Shown here piece by piece: positions 1-8,090 of a stretch of DNA of 64,000 nucleotides. Position numbers and translations under genes: made by a program. The stretch lies in NCBI GenBank assembly GCA_963747375.1, contig CAVVFL010000022.1, positions 688,752-752,751 on the forward strand, in the 5' to 3' direction. Position 1 is the stretch's first letter. Each line of letters opens with the position of its first letter. The DNA comes from Sva-07 sp963747375. GTDB lineage: Bacteria; Actinomycetota; Acidimicrobiia; Acidimicrobiales; Ilumatobacteraceae. Under the pieces are notes generated by a model. It did not search any database and was not told the origin of the DNA. It saw nothing but the letters and a program-made list of their open reading frames with translations.

Positions 1-693
1 CGTTCGCAGCGTTGTGGTGTTCCAGGCGTAGTGGAATCCGTCACGCAGCTGGCGTGGTGCTCGGGCGCTGCGCGCGGAAGGGTGGAGTTCGTCGGTGCGG
101 ATGAGAACGAGCGCGATGACCACGGCCAGGTACGACACCGCATTGACGACGAAGCACTGACCGATACCCACGGTCGCGATCAGGACGCCGCCGATCGCCG
201 GTCCGATCGCGCGAGCGGCGTTGACGACGACGCTGTTGAGGGTCACGGCGTTGCTGACATCGGCTGGACCGACCATCTCCATCACGAACGTCTGTCGACT
301 CGGATTGTCGACCGCCGTGACGGCGCCGAAACCCGCAGCGATGGCGTAGACCATCCAGAGTTCGACTGTGCCGGTGATGGTGACGATGCCGAGCGTGAGC
401 GCGAGGAGTCCGGCGATCGACTGGGTGCCCATGATCAGCCGTCGTTTGTCGTAGCGGTCGGCGATCATGCCGCCGAACGGTGCGAGCAGCAGCGTCGGCA
501 GGAACTGCATCGCCATGACCGTGCCGAGCGCGGTGCCGCTCCCGGTGAGTTGGAGCACCAGCCACGACTGGGCGATCAGCTGCATCCAGGTGCCGCTGAA
601 CGACACGGCTTGGCTGGCGAAGTAGAGGCGATAGTTACGGAATCGGAGTGCGGAGAATGTCCGGGCACTGATCGCCGAGAACCGGGCGTTCAC
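1..693 (-). CDS. MFS transporter, EntS/MFS_3-like (3' end outside window)
   Basis: This is the N-terminal 231 codons of a 12-helix major facilitator; the reading frame is open to the window edge. The translation starts VNARFSAISARTFSALRF and has the MFS_3 (enterobactin-exporter-like) opening FRNYRLYFASQAVSFSGTWM, followed by the helix 2-3 loop GGMIADRYDKRRLIMG (motif A) and several hydrophobic segments. The GTG start overlaps the TGA of the MarR gene (GTGA), so the pair is translationally coupled and the transporter is probably controlled by that repressor. By family it exports a small molecule (drug, siderophore or metabolite) by proton antiport; the substrate cannot be told. Confidence 0.85.
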   Translation of the reverse strand, partial: MNARFSAISARTFSALRFRNYRLYFASQAVSFSGTWMQLIAQSWLVLQLTGSGTALGTVMAMQFLPTLLLAPFGGMIADRYDKRRLIMGTQSIAGLLALTLGIVTITGTVELWMVYAIAAGFGAVTAVDNPSRQTFVMEMVGPADVSNAVTLNSVVVNAARAIGPAIGGVLIATVGIGQCFVVNAVSYLAVVIALVLIRTDELHPSARSARAPRQLRDGFHYAWNTTTLRT

Positions 694-1142
694 TCCCCTA
701 CCTCGAGCAGCCGTTCGAAGACCGGCAGCATCGCTGCGATGGCATCGACGTCGTCGGCGCCGAGGTCGGCGAGCTGCGATGCCAACCAGGTACGGCCGGC
801 CACTCGCACCTCGTCGAGATAGTCAGCGCCGCTGTCGGTGACCGTGATGAACACGCATCGGCGGTCGTCGGGATCGGATTCACGCGCGAGCATTCCGGCC
901 GATTCGAGGGCGGCGACGATCTTGCTCACCGAGGGCGGCTTCACGTGTTCGCTCTCCGCAATCTGGCCGATCGTCAAACGTTCGTTGCGGCTGACGGTGG
1001 CGAGCACGGCGAGCTGTGACGGAGTGATCTTGTCGACGGAACTGGTACGGATCTTGCGGGCGAGACGCAGCAGGACCAACCGCAGTCGGTCGACGTCGAT
1101 CGATGTGCCGGCGGCGGCGGAGAGCGGGTCGACGGCGTTCAC
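690..1142 (-). CDS. MarR-family transcriptional regulator
   Basis: A 150-residue winged-helix protein of normal MarR length. Helices around residues 20-60 lead to a recognition region IGQIAESEHVKPPSVSKIVA and the wing SDPDDRRCVFITVTDSG (the DxR pattern typical of MarR proteins), with a C-terminal dimerisation helix. Start is GTG. It is the first gene of a two-gene unit with the MFS transporter, overlapping it by 4 bases, and is divergent from the acyl-CoA mutase gene. MarR proteins of this arrangement normally repress themselves and the adjacent exporter until a ligand binds; the palindrome in the upstream gap fits that role. Confidence 0.9.
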   Translation of the reverse strand: MNAVDPLSAAAGTSIDVDRLRLVLLRLARKIRTSSVDKITPSQLAVLATVSRNERLTIGQIAESEHVKPPSVSKIVAALESAGMLARESDPDDRRCVFITVTDSGADYLDEVRVAGRTWLASQLADLGADDVDAIAAMLPVFERLLEVGE

Positions 1143-1151
1143 AGATCGTTA

Positions 1152-1179
1152 GCATAGCACATAGTTTCCATGGCTATGC
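1152..1179. promoter_or_regulatory. Inverted repeat, candidate MarR operator
   Basis: GCATAGC at 1152-1158 and its exact complement GCTATGC at 1173-1179 flank a 14-base spacer in the only 104-base gap between the divergent marR and mutase genes. The block is AT-rich against its surroundings and contains TATGCT-like hexamers that could serve as -10 elements for marR. Position and symmetry fit an autoregulatory operator; binding is inferred. Confidence 0.45.
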
Positions 1180-1246
1180 ATTTTGTGTCCCAGCTGGCGG
1201 TTCGGGCGTCTCGTCGTCCACGAACGGCCGTCGGTACCATCCGGAC

Positions 1247-2878
1247 ATGACTGACAACCGAGCGGCATGGCAGGCAGCCGTCGACGAATCGACGGATCGT
1301 GATGCGGTGTTCGCCACGATGTCGGGGATTCCGCTCGACGGGGTCTACGGGCCCGACGACGGCGAGTTTCCGGGCCAGTACCCGTACACGAGGGGGCCGT
1401 ACGCGTCGATGTACCGCTCCAAGTTGTGGACGATGCGGATGTTCGCCGGCTTCGGGACCGCCGATGACACGAACTGGCGGTTCAAGGAGATCATCAAAGC
1501 CGGTGGTGACGGGCTGTCCACGGCGTTCGACATGCCGACGCTGTTGGGGCTCGATTCCGACGACCCGATGTCGTTGGGCGAGGTCGGACGCTGCGGTGTC
1601 GCCATCGATTCGTTGGCCGACATGGAGGATCTCTACGCCGGTATCGACCTCGCGTCGATCACGACGTCGATGACGATCAACAGCCCCGCCGCGCCGATCT
1701 TCGCGATGTTCGTCGCGCAGGCTGAGCTCGCCGGCGTCAACCGTGCCCGGTTGGGCGGCACGCTGCAGAACGACATCTTGAAGGAGTACCAGGCCCAGAA
1801 AGAGTTCGTGTTCCCGCCGCGTCAGTCGATGCGGCTCGTGCGTGACACGATCAAGTTCACCGCAGCCGAGATGCCCCGGTGGCATTCGATCTCGATCTCC
1901 GGCTACCACATCCGCGAGGCCGGATCGACCGCCGTCGAGGAGTTGGCGTTCACGCTGGCGAACGGGTTCGCCTACGTCGAACTCGCCATGCAAGCCGGGT
2001 TGCCGATCGATTCGTTCGCGCCGCGCCTGTCGTTCTTCTTCAACGCCCACATCGACTTCTTCGAGGAGATCTGCAAGTACCGCGCCGCACGGCGGATCTG
2101 GGCGCGGTGGATGCGTGAGCGCTACGGCGCTGAACTCGAACGCTCACTGCAGCTGCGGTTCCACACCCAGACCGCCGGGGTCTCACTGACCGCGCAGCAA
2201 CCCGAGTTGAACATCGTGCGCACCGCCATCGAAGCACTCGCCGGCGTGCTGGGCGGCAGCCAGAGCCTGCACACCAACTCGATGGACGAAGCACTCGCGT
2301 TGCCGACCGAGAAGGCGGCACGCATCGCGCTGCGCACCCAACAGGTGATCGCCAACGAAACCAACGTCGCTCACGTGGCCGACCCGCTCGGCGGGTCGTA
2401 CTTCGTCGAAGCGCTCACCGACGAGATGGAACGCCAGGCCGAGGAGATCTTCGACCACCTCGACACGCTCGGTGGCGGCTCGATGCTCGACGGGGTCATC
2501 GCCGGCATCGACGACAACTGGTTCCAACGGCGCATCGGCGACTCCGCGTACGACCTCGAACGATCCTTCAACAACGGAGACCGCATCATCGTCGGCGTCA
2601 ACGCCTACACCGAAGGCAACGACGACGAACTCGAACTGCTGCGCATCACCAACGAAGACGAAACCCGCCAACGCAAACGGCTCGACGAGGTCCGTCACAA
2701 CCGCAACCAGGCCGCAGTCGACGAGGTCCTGAACCGCCTGCGCACCGAGGCCGCCGACCCCGAGATCAACCTGATGCCCACACTGATCGACGCCTCACGC
2801 GCCTACGCCACACTCGGCGAGATGATGGGCGCCATGGCCGACATCTTCGGCCGCCACGTCGAAGTCCCCACCATCTGA
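1247..2878 (+). CDS. Acyl-CoA mutase large subunit (methylmalonyl-CoA mutase family)
   Basis: 543 residues. The N-terminal half is the substrate-binding TIM barrel of B12-dependent acyl-CoA mutases: YPYTRGPYASMY near residue 45, then FAGFGTADDTNWRFK, FDMPTLLGLDSDDPMS, MTINSPAAPIFAMF, GTLQNDILKEY, HTQTAGVSLTAQQPELN and GGSQSLHTNSMDEALALPTE. The protein stops after the barrel and linker (ends RHVEVPTI) and has no C-terminal cobalamin-binding DxHxxG domain, so it should pair with a separate small subunit that is not in this window. Family members isomerise methylmalonyl-, isobutyryl-, 2-hydroxyisobutyryl- or ethylmalonyl-CoA; I cannot assign which. ATG 1247 is chosen because upstream codons overlap the operator region and do not look coding. 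Confidence 0.9.
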   Translation: MTDNRAAWQAAVDESTDRDAVFATMSGIPLDGVYGPDDGEFPGQYPYTRGPYASMYRSKLWTMRMFAGFGTADDTNWRFKEIIKAGGDGLSTAFDMPTLLGLDSDDPMSLGEVGRCGVAIDSLADMEDLYAGIDLASITTSMTINSPAAPIFAMFVAQAELAGVNRARLGGTLQNDILKEYQAQKEFVFPPRQSMRLVRDTIKFTAAEMPRWHSISISGYHIREAGSTAVEELAFTLANGFAYVELAMQAGLPIDSFAPRLSFFFNAHIDFFEEICKYRAARRIWARWMRERYGAELERSLQLRFHTQTAGVSLTAQQPELNIVRTAIEALAGVLGGSQSLHTNSMDEALALPTEKAARIALRTQQVIANETNVAHVADPLGGSYFVEALTDEMERQAEEIFDHLDTLGGGSMLDGVIAGIDDNWFQRRIGDSAYDLERSFNNGDRIIVGVNAYTEGNDDELELLRITNEDETRQRKRLDEVRHNRNQAAVDEVLNRLRTEAADPEINLMPTLIDASRAYATLGEMMGAMADIFGRHVEVPTI

Positions 2879-2945
2879 AGGCACTCGGACGACACACCGC
2901 GAGCGACAACGGAGGGGCCGGCGGACCAGAACTAGGCTCGACCGG

Positions 2946-3744
2946 ATGGCACGACTCGCCGACGCAGTGGCCCTCGTCATCGGCGCCGGCCAGACACCCG
3001 GCGAGACGATCGGGAACGGACGAGCGATCGCCACGACCTTCGCCCGCGAGGGAGCCCTCGTGCTGTGCGTTGATCGGGTCGAATCGCGCGCGGGAGACGG
3101 TCGACGCGATCGTGGGCGCCGGGGGCGTCGCCGAACCGTTCGTTGCCGACATCACCGACGGCGACCAGTGCGCCGCGCTCGCCCTCGCCGCACGCGAACG
3201 GTGGGGTCGCATCGACGTGCTGGTGAACAACGTCGGCATCGGCGGCCGCGGCGACGGGCCGGCCCATTCGGCCACCGAGGAGGCGTTCGATCGGATCCTC
3301 GACGTCAATCTCCGTTCGATGTGGCGCATGTGTCGGGCCGTACTGCCGACGATGCGTGAACAGCAACACGGCTCGATCGTGAACATCTCCTCGGCTGCAT
3401 CGGTGGCCGGCGGGTTCCAGGTCGCCTACGAGGTGTCGAAGGCGGCGGTGAATCGGCTGACCACCTCGATCGCCCAATCGAACGCGTCGCGTGGTATCCG
3501 CTGCAACGCCATCGCACTCGGCCTCGTCGACACACCCATGGCGGTCGGAGGCATCGCCGCCGCCCGCGGTGTGTCACTCGATGTCGTACGCGAAGAACGC
3601 AATGCCCGGATCCCACTGAAGGGTGGCATGGGGACGGCCTGGGACGCCGCGAACGCGGCGTTGTTCCTCGCCTCGGACGAAGCCCGTTTCATCACCGGTG
3701 TGGTGCTGCCCGTCGACGGTGGAACTGCGATCCGCATCGGCTGA
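2946..3744 (+). CDS. SDR-family oxidoreductase (one frame break)
   Basis: Short-chain dehydrogenase/reductase with a Rossmann fold using NAD(P)H. The first part (MARLADAVALVIGAGQTPGE...VLCVDRVESRA) and the second (ETVDAIVGAGGVAEPFVADI onward) are in different frames; dropping one G from the GGG run near 3088-3090 joins them into about 265 residues. Visible family marks are the NNVGIGG element, the catalytic serine region NISSAAS, the YEVSK catalytic Tyr/Lys and a C-terminal VLPVDGGTAI. It follows the mutase gene by 67 bases in the same direction. Substrate unknown. The break looks like a sequencing indel, not decay, because all catalytic parts are intact. Confidence 0.85.
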
Positions 3745-3848
3745 TCGGCCGCTTGCGCGACGACAGGCTGCACCGTTGGCAACGTTTTGACTGCCGATGG
3801 CCACCGCAGTACGTTCACGCCACCTACTCAGCGTCTGGAGACCTCCCC

Positions 3849-4715
3849 ATGCTTCGTTCTCGTGTACTCGCAGTCGCTCTGACGTTCGTCGTCGGCGTGG
3901 CAGCTCTCGCCGGCTCGGCATCTGCGATCACCGATGGAAACGTCGACGGTGAGGCACATCCGAACGTCGGGATGCTGCTCTTCTACACCGCCGAAGGACG
4001 GTTCCGGTGTTCCGGCACGCTGGTCACACCCACCGTTGTCCTCACCGCCGCCCACTGCACCGATGGCACCGTGGGCAAGACGATGGTCACCTTCAACACC
4101 ACCATCGCCCTGGCCTCGCCGAGCGGTCTCCCCGAAGCGAAGAATCCGGCCGTCGGCTTCCTCGGCAAGGAGAAGGCTCCGAGCGGCATCACGACGTACT
4201 ACGGCACGGCGTCGACCTCACCCGACTATTCCGACTTCACCGACACTGCGAATTGGAACGACTTCGGCGTCGTGGTCCTCGACAAGGCCATCAGGGGCAT
4301 CAGGCCCGCTCAGCTCGCACCACTCGGCTACCTCGACCAGTTCACTTCCGACCGGCTCAACTCCACGCTGTTCACGCTGGTCGGATACGGAACCGAAGTT
4401 CGACAGGCCGACGGTGGGCCGCAGACGCCGACTCCGTTCAGCTACCCGATCATCCGTCGCAACGCCGACGAACCGGGCCAGAAGCTGACACCGCAGATCC
4501 TGCAGGTGAACGGCAATGGCAACGACACCAGGGGCACGGGTGGGACCTGCTTCGGTGACTCCGGTGGGCCGGCCTTCCATGGTGGCTACGTCGTGACCGT
4601 CACGAGCTACGGCTACACGTCGAACTGCCGGTACATCGACGGACTCCAGCGAGTCGACATCCCCACCGCGCAACGCTGGCTTGCCGGATTCGGCGTCACT
4701 CCAGCGACACCCTGA
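3849..4715 (+). CDS. Secreted trypsin-like serine protease (family S1)
   Basis: 288 residues with an N-terminal signal peptide (MLRSRVLAVALTFVVGVAAL, probable cleavage after SASA). The mature protein begins ITDGNVDGEAHPNVGML, like the IxGG start of activated trypsins. Catalytic triad: His in LTAAHC, Asp in NDFGVVVLD, Ser in CFGDSGGPAF. A CxGT-type strand (RCSGTLVTP) and late cysteines suggest disulfides. ATG 3849 is preceded by GGAG eight bases upstream; the in-frame start further up adds a non-signal-like sequence. It should act outside the cell on protein substrates. Monocistronic, followed by a hairpin. Confidence 0.92.
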   Translation: MLRSRVLAVALTFVVGVAALAGSASAITDGNVDGEAHPNVGMLLFYTAEGRFRCSGTLVTPTVVLTAAHCTDGTVGKTMVTFNTTIALASPSGLPEAKNPAVGFLGKEKAPSGITTYYGTASTSPDYSDFTDTANWNDFGVVVLDKAIRGIRPAQLAPLGYLDQFTSDRLNSTLFTLVGYGTEVRQADGGPQTPTPFSYPIIRRNADEPGQKLTPQILQVNGNGNDTRGTGGTCFGDSGGPAFHGGYVVTVTSYGYTSNCRYIDGLQRVDIPTAQRWLAGFGVTPATP

Positions 4716-4754
4716 CCACCGGGTGGTCCTGTTGGTCGATGGGCGAAGTCGACC

Positions 4755-4778
4755 CCTGACGAGCCGAAACTCGTCAGG
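4755..4778. terminator. Perfect 9-bp hairpin after the protease gene
   Basis: CCTGACGAG (4755-4763), loop CCGAAA, then CTCGTCAGG (4770-4778); flanking GTCG/CGAC can extend the stem. It sits 40 bases after the protease stop and in the gap between convergent genes. There is no long T run, as is common for high-GC terminators. Confidence 0.6.
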
Positions 4779-4912
4779 AGCCGACCTTTAGCACCAGGTA
4801 ACTGATTGCATGTTCTGTGATTCGGCTATCTCTCGGGTCGGCTTGATTCAAGACTCCGTCAGTCTCTGTGGAGCGCTGTCGGAGCCGACCTGGCCCCAGG
4901 CCGTCGGCGGGC

Positions 4913-5386
4913 TCACGACTCCAGCGACGCCTTGATGCGTGCCAAGGTCTTCTCCATGCCCTTCACCATGCTGCGGTCGCGTCGCATGAGGGTCGAATAG
5001 ACGAATCGCTGCCATCCCTCGTAGGGCGCAAAGCTGAACGACTCGCTGACCGACGTGGCACCGTCGCTCTCGGTCATCTCGTAGCGCCAGGTCGTGTACC
5101 CCTCGGCGACGAACTCGAACACCGAGGCGGGCTCGTAGACGGTCACCTTCGACGACGTCGTCCACTTCTTCAGCGTCACCGGGCCGACGGCAGCGACGTT
5201 GTCACCCTCGAAGACGGCATCAACGGCTGGTCCCGTTGCGGGTGGAACCCATCGGCCGGCGACGCACTCCGGGCTCCACTCACCCATCCGCGTGATGTCG
5301 GAGATCGCCGCGAACACATCTGCGACTGGACGCTCGATGACGGTGCTCGCAACTCCATGGACTGCAGTGTCGTGGCTCATCAGCAT
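4913..5386 (-). CDS. SRPBCC-fold protein (polyketide cyclase/START-like)
   Basis: 157 residues. The N-terminus VIERPVADVFAAISDITRMG and the following EWSPECVAG match the SRPBCC/polyketide_cyc2 family, which binds hydrophobic ligands in a deep cavity. Strand-rich middle (VTVYEPASVFEFVAEGYTTW) and a long C-terminal helix (RRDRSMVKGMEKTLARIKAS) complete the fold. Two close ATGs (5386 and 5380) are possible; neither has a clear ribosome-binding site. Many such proteins are of unknown function, and no neighbour indicates a ligand. Confidence 0.8.
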   Translation of the reverse strand: MLMSHDTAVHGVASTVIERPVADVFAAISDITRMGEWSPECVAGRWVPPATGPAVDAVFEGDNVAAVGPVTLKKWTTSSKVTVYEPASVFEFVAEGYTTWRYEMTESDGATSVSESFSFAPYEGWQRFVYSTLMRRDRSMVKGMEKTLARIKASLES

Positions 5387-5435
5387 GGTCTAGCGCACGC
5401 GGCGTGCGGTACCGGCGGACAGCCACAGACTGTCC

Positions 5436-6053
5436 ATGGCGTTGAATTCCTGCAATTTTCTGCGACTATGGGCTGTGTCTGGGGATCTCTCCTTGCGTGT
5501 CGACGACGATCGGGTCGAGGCCATCCGCGCCTGCGACCGCGGCGCGTTCGTTGCGCTGGTCGAGCAGTGGGTCTACCGGATCCACGACGTCGCGCTCAGC
5601 ATCGTCGGTTCACCCGCCGCCGCTGTCGAGGTCAGCCGCGAGGCCGTCGAGTCGCTCTGGGATCGGCATCACGACCTCTCGGCCGGATTCCTGTCGATTC
5701 GACCCGGTGACGCAACCGGTGCACCGTCGACGTCGTCGTTGAACTTCGTGGCGGGCGACATCGTGCCCGACGCGGTGCAGGTCGGGCTCCCCACCACAGG
5801 GGCGAACGCCGGAAAGATCGACATCACCTTCGACGCGTACGGTGTCAACGGCGCCGAGCTGGCGTACACGGTCGTCGGCCGAGCGACCGGCACGTCGCAG
5901 ATCACCGGTACCGCCTTGGTCCAAACCACGTCGGTGAATTCGGAGCTCACGGTCAGAAACCCGGCCGGCAATTCGACGGCTCTCACGATCACACCGCTTG
6001 CTGGTGGGACTCGTGCGGTCGCGGCCACGCTCCTCATCGAACTCGTTCGGTAG
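5436..6053 (+). CDS. Chimeric protein: sigma-70 region-2-like N-terminus joined to a secreted-type beta module
   Basis: 205 residues in two unlike halves. Residues about 18-82 (DDDRVEAIRACDRGAFVALV, then a helical stretch RIHDVALSIVGSPAAAVEVS and SLWDRHHDLS) resemble region 2 of an ECF sigma factor, but region 4 is absent. From about residue 84 the protein becomes Thr/Gly/Val-rich (FLSIRPGDATGAPSTSSLNF, VPDAVQVGLPTTGANAGKID), like the C-terminal module of large secreted actinobacterial surface proteins. No signal peptide or membrane segment is present, so the module would stay in the cytoplasm. GTG 5475 is an alternative start that trims 13 odd residues. It may be a recombination product, a pseudogene or an assembly join; function unknown. 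Confidence 0.6.
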   Translation: MALNSCNFLRLWAVSGDLSLRVDDDRVEAIRACDRGAFVALVEQWVYRIHDVALSIVGSPAAAVEVSREAVESLWDRHHDLSAGFLSIRPGDATGAPSTSSLNFVAGDIVPDAVQVGLPTTGANAGKIDITFDAYGVNGAELAYTVVGRATGTSQITGTALVQTTSVNSELTVRNPAGNSTALTITPLAGGTRAVAATLLIELVR

Positions 6054-6135
6054 CGCATTCGGATCGGCGGGTCGGTTGCGATGTCGGGCATCGACGTCGA
6101 GGCCGTCCCGTGCCCGTGGCTTCCGACCGGCCGCG

Positions 6136-6444
6136 CTATTCGGGGTCGGGCGCGTACCAGTCGTGCTGGACGACGACCCGCTCCCCGATGACCTGGCTGG
6201 CATGGTCGCGGACATAACGCTGGTGCAGCGGGTGCTCGACGTACCGTCGAGCGGCAGCGAAGTCCGCGAAGTCCATCACCGCCACGAAGTCGAAGTTGTC
6301 GGCGAAGTGACCCGCGTCGTCGCCCCACGTCATATCGAGCAGTTCCGGGATCCCACGCAACTGATCGATTGCGTCTCGATATGACTGCTTCGCCTCGGGT
6401 GAGACACCTTCAGCCCACCGAACTGCGACGACTTGACGGAACAT
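6136..6444 (-). CDS. Dabb-family (stress-responsive alpha/beta barrel) protein
   Basis: 102 residues, the usual size of a dimeric alpha-beta-barrel protein. It opens MFRQVVAVRWAEGVSPEAKQ, continues with an AIDQLRGIPELLDMTWGDD helix-strand and FVAVMDFADFAAARRYVEHP, and ends with ERVVVQHDWY, the standard Dabb pattern of a strand-helix repeat followed by HPLHQRYV. Members range from stress proteins to small cyclases and monooxygenase relatives. It stands alone; its upstream gap also serves the arr gene on the other strand. Confidence 0.85.
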   Translation of the reverse strand: MFRQVVAVRWAEGVSPEAKQSYRDAIDQLRGIPELLDMTWGDDAGHFADNFDFVAVMDFADFAAARRYVEHPLHQRYVRDHASQVIGERVVVQHDWYAPDPE

Positions 6445-6692
6445 GAACGGACCTCCGGCGTGAACGTGTAGGGCGGTCGGTCCCCCAGCTGAGACAAGCG
6501 CTCGAACGTGTCGCCATTTTCAATGTAGGTCCGGGTGGGGGACTTGTAGCAAATCCAGATTTCTGCTTCCGTCGAGCAGGTCGTTCTCTCGACATCGAGT
6601 GAGCGAACTGCGACGTGCGGCCGGGTCACGTCAGCGAGACCACGAGATCGGAGCACCCATTGACAAACCGGGAACATGCCCAACAGAACACG

Positions 6693-7157
6693 ATGGCAGG
6701 TGCGAACGACACTGCGTACGTCCCGGTGACATTCGACCGGTGCGACCACATCGAGGGGCCGTTCTACCACGGGACGAAGTCCACCTTCGAGGTCGGCCAT
6801 CAACTCGTACCGGGCCACGGTTCCAACTTCCAGGAGAGCCGCACCTCCAACAACGTCTACTTTTCTGCGCTCGTCGAGACAGCGGTGTGGGGAGCCGAGT
6901 TGGCCACAGCGCTCGCGGGCAGCGGTGAGCGCGGGCACATCTACGTCGTCGAGCCCACGGGGCCGTTCGAGGACGACCCCAACGTGACGAACAAGAAGTT
7001 CCCCGGCAACATCACGCAGTCGTATCGGACTCGCCATCCGCTGCGGATCATCGGCGAGGTGCACCGGTGGGAAGGCCATGCTCCCGAAGTGCTGAACGCG
7101 ATGCTGGACAACATTGCGCGGCTGCGCGAGCAGGGGCTGGACGTCATCGAGGACTAG
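6693..7157 (+). CDS. arr: NAD+-rifampin ADP-ribosyltransferase
   Basis: 154 residues, close to the usual length of about 140-150. Hallmarks of Arr: FYHGTKSTFEVGHQLVPGH (NAD-binding HGTK and the following strand), SNNVYFSALVETAVWGAELA, IYVVEPTGPFEDDPNVTNKK, PGNITQSYRTRHPLRIIGEV and a C-terminal helix ending GLDVIED. Arr transfers ADP-ribose from NAD+ to the C23 hydroxyl of rifamycins and inactivates them. ATG 6693 is chosen because homologues start just before this point; an in-frame start at 6615 would add 26 unsupported residues. No mobile-element signs flank it, so it may be an intrinsic chromosomal gene as in many actinobacteria. Confidence 0.95.
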   Translation: MAGANDTAYVPVTFDRCDHIEGPFYHGTKSTFEVGHQLVPGHGSNFQESRTSNNVYFSALVETAVWGAELATALAGSGERGHIYVVEPTGPFEDDPNVTNKKFPGNITQSYRTRHPLRIIGEVHRWEGHAPEVLNAMLDNIARLREQGLDVIED

Positions 7158-7203
7158 CTGTGACGATCGAACCGCCCCACCCTCCCCCGTTAGCGTCGAG
7201 GAC

Positions 7204-8073
7204 GTGACACCACCGCCCGCGACGGACCCCGGCGTGCCCACCGGCCCCGAGCCGACCGTCACCGAGGCTGCAACTCGATGGGCCCAGCAGCTTGACCGGT
7301 GGGCGATCCCCGAGGAGATCCTCGCCCAGGCACCGGTGTCACCGTGGCAGCACGACACGGCGATGTTCGCGGTCGACGACACGCTCGATCGGACCACTCC
7401 CGCCGCCGAGATCGCCCGCACAGTGCTCCCCATCGACGGCGGTTCGGTGCTCGACGTCGGGTGCGGCGGAGGGCGCGCTGCGATGTCGCTCGTTCCGCCC
7501 GCCGAGCGGGTGATCGGTGTCGACCAGAGCCCGGCGATGCTCGGCGAGTTCACACGGGCCGCAGCGGCGGCCGGTGCACGGTCGATGACCGTTGAGGGTC
7601 GTTGGCCCGACGTTGCGGTCGTCACCCCCGCCGCCGACGTCGTCGTGTGCCACAACGTCGCCTACAACGTCGCCGACATCGAGCCGTTCCTGCTCGCCCT
7701 GACCGCACATGCACGCCTCGCTGTCGTGCTCGTGCTCCCGCCCCGCCATCCGCTGTCGGCGTGGAACGACGCGTGGTACCACTTCTGGGGGCTCGAACGT
7801 CCGAGTGAGCCGACGGCCGACGACCTCGCCGAGGTGCTCGCCGGGCTCGGTCTCGACCCCGAACGGTGGGACGTTCCGCGCCCACCGCTCGCCCGAGCCA
7901 CCGCCGACACCGCCTCGCTCGTCCCGTCGGCGCGCCGTCGACTGTGCCTGACCGAGGATCGCGACGCCGAGGTCGCCGCCTACCTCGACACACACGAGCC
8001 CAAATGGTCCGACACCAACGTGGTGTTTCGGTGGCCGGGCTCGGCTGGCGACTGGCCCTACCCCCTCCGGTAA
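7204..8073 (+). CDS. Class I SAM-dependent methyltransferase
   Basis: 289 residues. The SAM-binding motif I is VLDVGCGGGRAAMSL (about residue 88), followed by the acidic end of strand 2 in VIGVDQSPAML and motif post-II around DVVVCHNVAYNV. The C-terminal part (WNDAWYHFWGLERPSEPTAD) is a substrate lid of unknown type. GTG 7204 is chosen because the earlier in-frame start lies inside arr. It starts 46 bases after arr and could be co-transcribed with it. Target molecule unknown. Confidence 0.88.
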   Translation: MTPPPATDPGVPTGPEPTVTEAATRWAQQLDRWAIPEEILAQAPVSPWQHDTAMFAVDDTLDRTTPAAEIARTVLPIDGGSVLDVGCGGGRAAMSLVPPAERVIGVDQSPAMLGEFTRAAAAAGARSMTVEGRWPDVAVVTPAADVVVCHNVAYNVADIEPFLLALTAHARLAVVLVLPPRHPLSAWNDAWYHFWGLERPSEPTADDLAEVLAGLGLDPERWDVPRPPLARATADTASLVPSARRRLCLTEDRDAEVAAYLDTHEPKWSDTNVVFRWPGSAGDWPYPLR

Positions 8074-8090
8074 CAACCCCCGGGTTCGAC

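Noticed and set aside
41..822. Long open frames on both strands across the MFS gene
   Set aside because: They are Arg/His/Asp-rich shadow frames typical of high-GC DNA; the MFS frame has helices and family motifs.
6470..6600. Minus-strand stretch reading IWICYKSPTRTYIENGDTFE in the arr upstream region
   Set aside because: Protein-like for about 40 residues but without start, stop context or homology I can recognise; probably chance in a slightly AT-richer gap.
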